NCBI RefSeq assembly: GCF_937912035.1
Contig: NZ_CALDPF010000020.1
Coordinates: forward strand, 1-49,036
Length of the DNA stretch: 49,036 bases
Reading direction: 5' to 3'
Source: an uncultured Bacteroides sp.
GTDB taxonomy: Bacteria; Bacteroidota; Bacteroidia; Bacteroidales; Bacteroidaceae
Below the pieces are notes generated by a model, which was not told where the DNA came from, made no database searches, and saw only the letters and a program-made list of their open reading frames with translations. The first letter of the stretch is position 1. Each line of letters starts with the position of its first letter. Below are positions 47,743 to 49,036 of the stretch, piece after piece. A program made the translations under genes and the position numbers.

Positions 47743-49036
47743 GCTTTTGTATTTTGTTTTCTAATTCTATAATTCGATTATTTAACTCTATTATTTGAGC
47801 TTCAAGGATTGCCGTAATCTGTGCATAATTAAGACTTAGATACTCTCCTTCTCCTATTAATTCAGGATATAACTCTTTTACTTCTTGAGCGATAAAACCG
47901 ATATCCTTTCTACCATCCTTCATGAAAGTACAAGGTTGGATATATCCTCTATTTTTCAAAGGTTCTACATTTGTCTTTAATCTCCTATCCGAATAACAAG
48001 TAATATTACCGCTCGCTACGATATCTCCTGTAACAGTCATATTTCCTGTGATATTACCACTACCATCAAAACTTTGTCCCCAAATAGTTCTTGCGGTTTG
48101 CAATTTGGTAGCAGTGGCTGCGTTACCTGTTATATCACCTGCTAAAGTTGGTTTAGTTATAGCACTATCTGTATTTACATATAAGATATGAAACTGTGTA
48201 CCATCATATTGCAATTCCACAATATCACCAGCACCCCATGTAGTAGTAGTAGTTACAGCCCCATTATAATAAATAGTCTTAGCTCCTCTGCCATTTACAT
48301 TTAAAGTTGCAGATGCAACGCTTGCATAAGTAAATTTAACAATAACTTTAGAACCTGCTTCTAATACATAATTAGCTAATGTTACATCTTTTTGCACAGT
48401 GGCTTGGGCGGTAGTACAAGTACCTACGATTATCTGAGTAGCTTTAGACGCTGTCGCTGCATTACCAGTGATATTAGAGGAAGCAGTAATAAAGGCTGCA
48501 CCATTTGTTAGCTGATTTGTATTATTTGGTATAGCTACCGTTACGGCGGCTGAGCCATCAAAAGAAGCTGTCGAATAACCACTAAAGGTTAGTGCTTTAT
48601 TAACTTTAGTTGCAGTCGCTGCATTTCCAGTTATACTCCCAGCTGAAGTTATATATCCAGCACCATTAGTTAGTTGGTTAGTGTTATTAGGTATTGCAAC
48701 AGACACAGCAGTAGAACCATCAAAAGAAGCTGTCGAATAGCCTGTGAAAGTTAATGCTTTATTAACTTTATCAGCAGATGTTGCAGCACCACCCGCAGAT
48801 GATGAGCCAGCATAGCTATGGGTATGGCTATTTGGTGCTGCTCCCACTTCACTATAAGTATATGTAGGTTTAGTAGCAGCTTTTGCCCATGCTGAAACAT
48901 CAGAAGCAGGTTGAGCTTCTCCTTTACAAGCAATTCTTTTCCATGCTTGCCAAGTTCCATTATTTTTACCTCTAACAAATAAATTACCATTACGATAATC
49001 TTGAGCTATTTGGGCAACCCAAGAAGCACTATATGC
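47732..49036 (-). CDS. tail fibre with S74 chaperone domain (copy 2), N terminus beyond window
   Basis: The frame is open from the window edge (49036) to the stop at 47732, 434 codons. The GTG at 48845-48847 is internal, so this is the C-terminal part of a longer fibre. It repeats VNKALTFTGYSTASFDGSTAV and TNQLTNGAGYI blocks. It ends in the S74 domain, with SDRRLKTNVEPL, GFIAQEVKELYPEL and a coiled coil. The part near the window edge (NGNLFVRGKNNGTWQAWKRI) is very similar to copy 1. Confidence 0.88.
   Translation of the reverse strand, partial: AYSASWVAQIAQDYRNGNLFVRGKNNGTWQAWKRIACKGEAQPASDVSAWAKAATKPTYTYSEVGAAPNSHTHSYAGSSSAGGAATSADKVNKALTFTGYSTASFDGSTAVSVAIPNNTNQLTNGAGYITSAGSITGNAATATKVNKALTFSGYSTASFDGSAAVTVAIPNNTNQLTNGAAFITASSNITGNAATASKATQIIVGTCTTAQATVQKDVTLANYVLEAGSKVIVKFTYASVASATLNVNGRGAKTIYYNGAVTTTTTWGAGDIVELQYDGTQFHILYVNTDSAITKPTLAGDITGNAATATKLQTARTIWGQSFDGSGNITGNMTVTGDIVASGNITCYSDRRLKTNVEPLKNRGYIQPCTFMKDGRKDIGFIAQEVKELYPELIGEGEYLSLNYAQITAILEAQIIELNNRIIELENKIQKHDR

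Noticed and set aside
48751..48990. 79-codon leftward frame starting MVIYLLEV
   Set aside because: It lies in another frame of the S74 fibre gene, which is open to the window edge and clearly homologous to the copy at 12367-15381.

Overview
The window is phage DNA, almost certainly prophage, from a member of the Bacteroidales (Bacteroides/Parabacteroides type). The evidence is the Bacteroidetes-type promoters (-33 TTTG, about 20 bases, -7 TAnnTTTG), a Bacteroidetes-type tyrosine integrase, families typical of Bacteroides phages (DUF5053, DUF4494, S74 tail fibres, M15 endolysin) and low GC. No ordinary chromosomal housekeeping gene is visible. At least two phages, or a recombinant of two, are present.

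Left module (1-9377, + strand, AT-rich): small leader genes, SSB, YqaJ-type exonuclease, RecT annealase, a stand-alone unit with a tRNA-Phe-like RNA and a 97-aa protein, a DnaN-type sliding clamp, a membrane-anchored 3D-domain protein, small HTH proteins, a replication-initiator-like protein, a primase-helicase fusion, a DnaA-domain-IV-like protein and DUF4494. It meets the leftward genes at a bidirectional terminator (9517-9550).

Phage A (about 9.5-42.5 kb) is an HK97-type siphophage read leftward. A repressor (39402-40091, +) stands opposite a strong leftward promoter (39310-39340). The promoter feeds small early genes, a nuclease/SSB/polymerase/VapE-like primase/VRR-NUC/SNF2 replication set (38.6-29.5 kb), small genes, RHH and HNH proteins, TerS, TerL, portal, protease, capsid, connectors, tail tube, G/GT tail chaperones with a -1 frameshift, tape measure, tail protein, S74 fibre, a fibre-linked protein of unknown function, a retropepsin and two terminal genes. 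Behind the repressor lie a restriction-endonuclease-like gene and the integrase (41269-42459). No lysis gene is recognisable in phage A.

Right part (42.5-49.0 kb): paired 25-bp repeats beside the integrase, a small operator-controlled operon ending in DUF5053, a terminator-rich gene-free stretch, then the late end of a second phage read leftward. That end has a u-spanin-like protein, an M15 endolysin, a membrane coiled-coil protein, a 144-aa protein, and second copies of the retropepsin, the fibre-linked protein and the S74 fibre, which runs off the window edge.

The tail-tip cassette therefore occurs twice, about 35 kb apart, and there are two unrelated replication modules. Either phage A is inserted between the early (+) and late (-) halves of another prophage, or tandem prophages recombined. 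I could not find an attachment-site repeat that decides between these.
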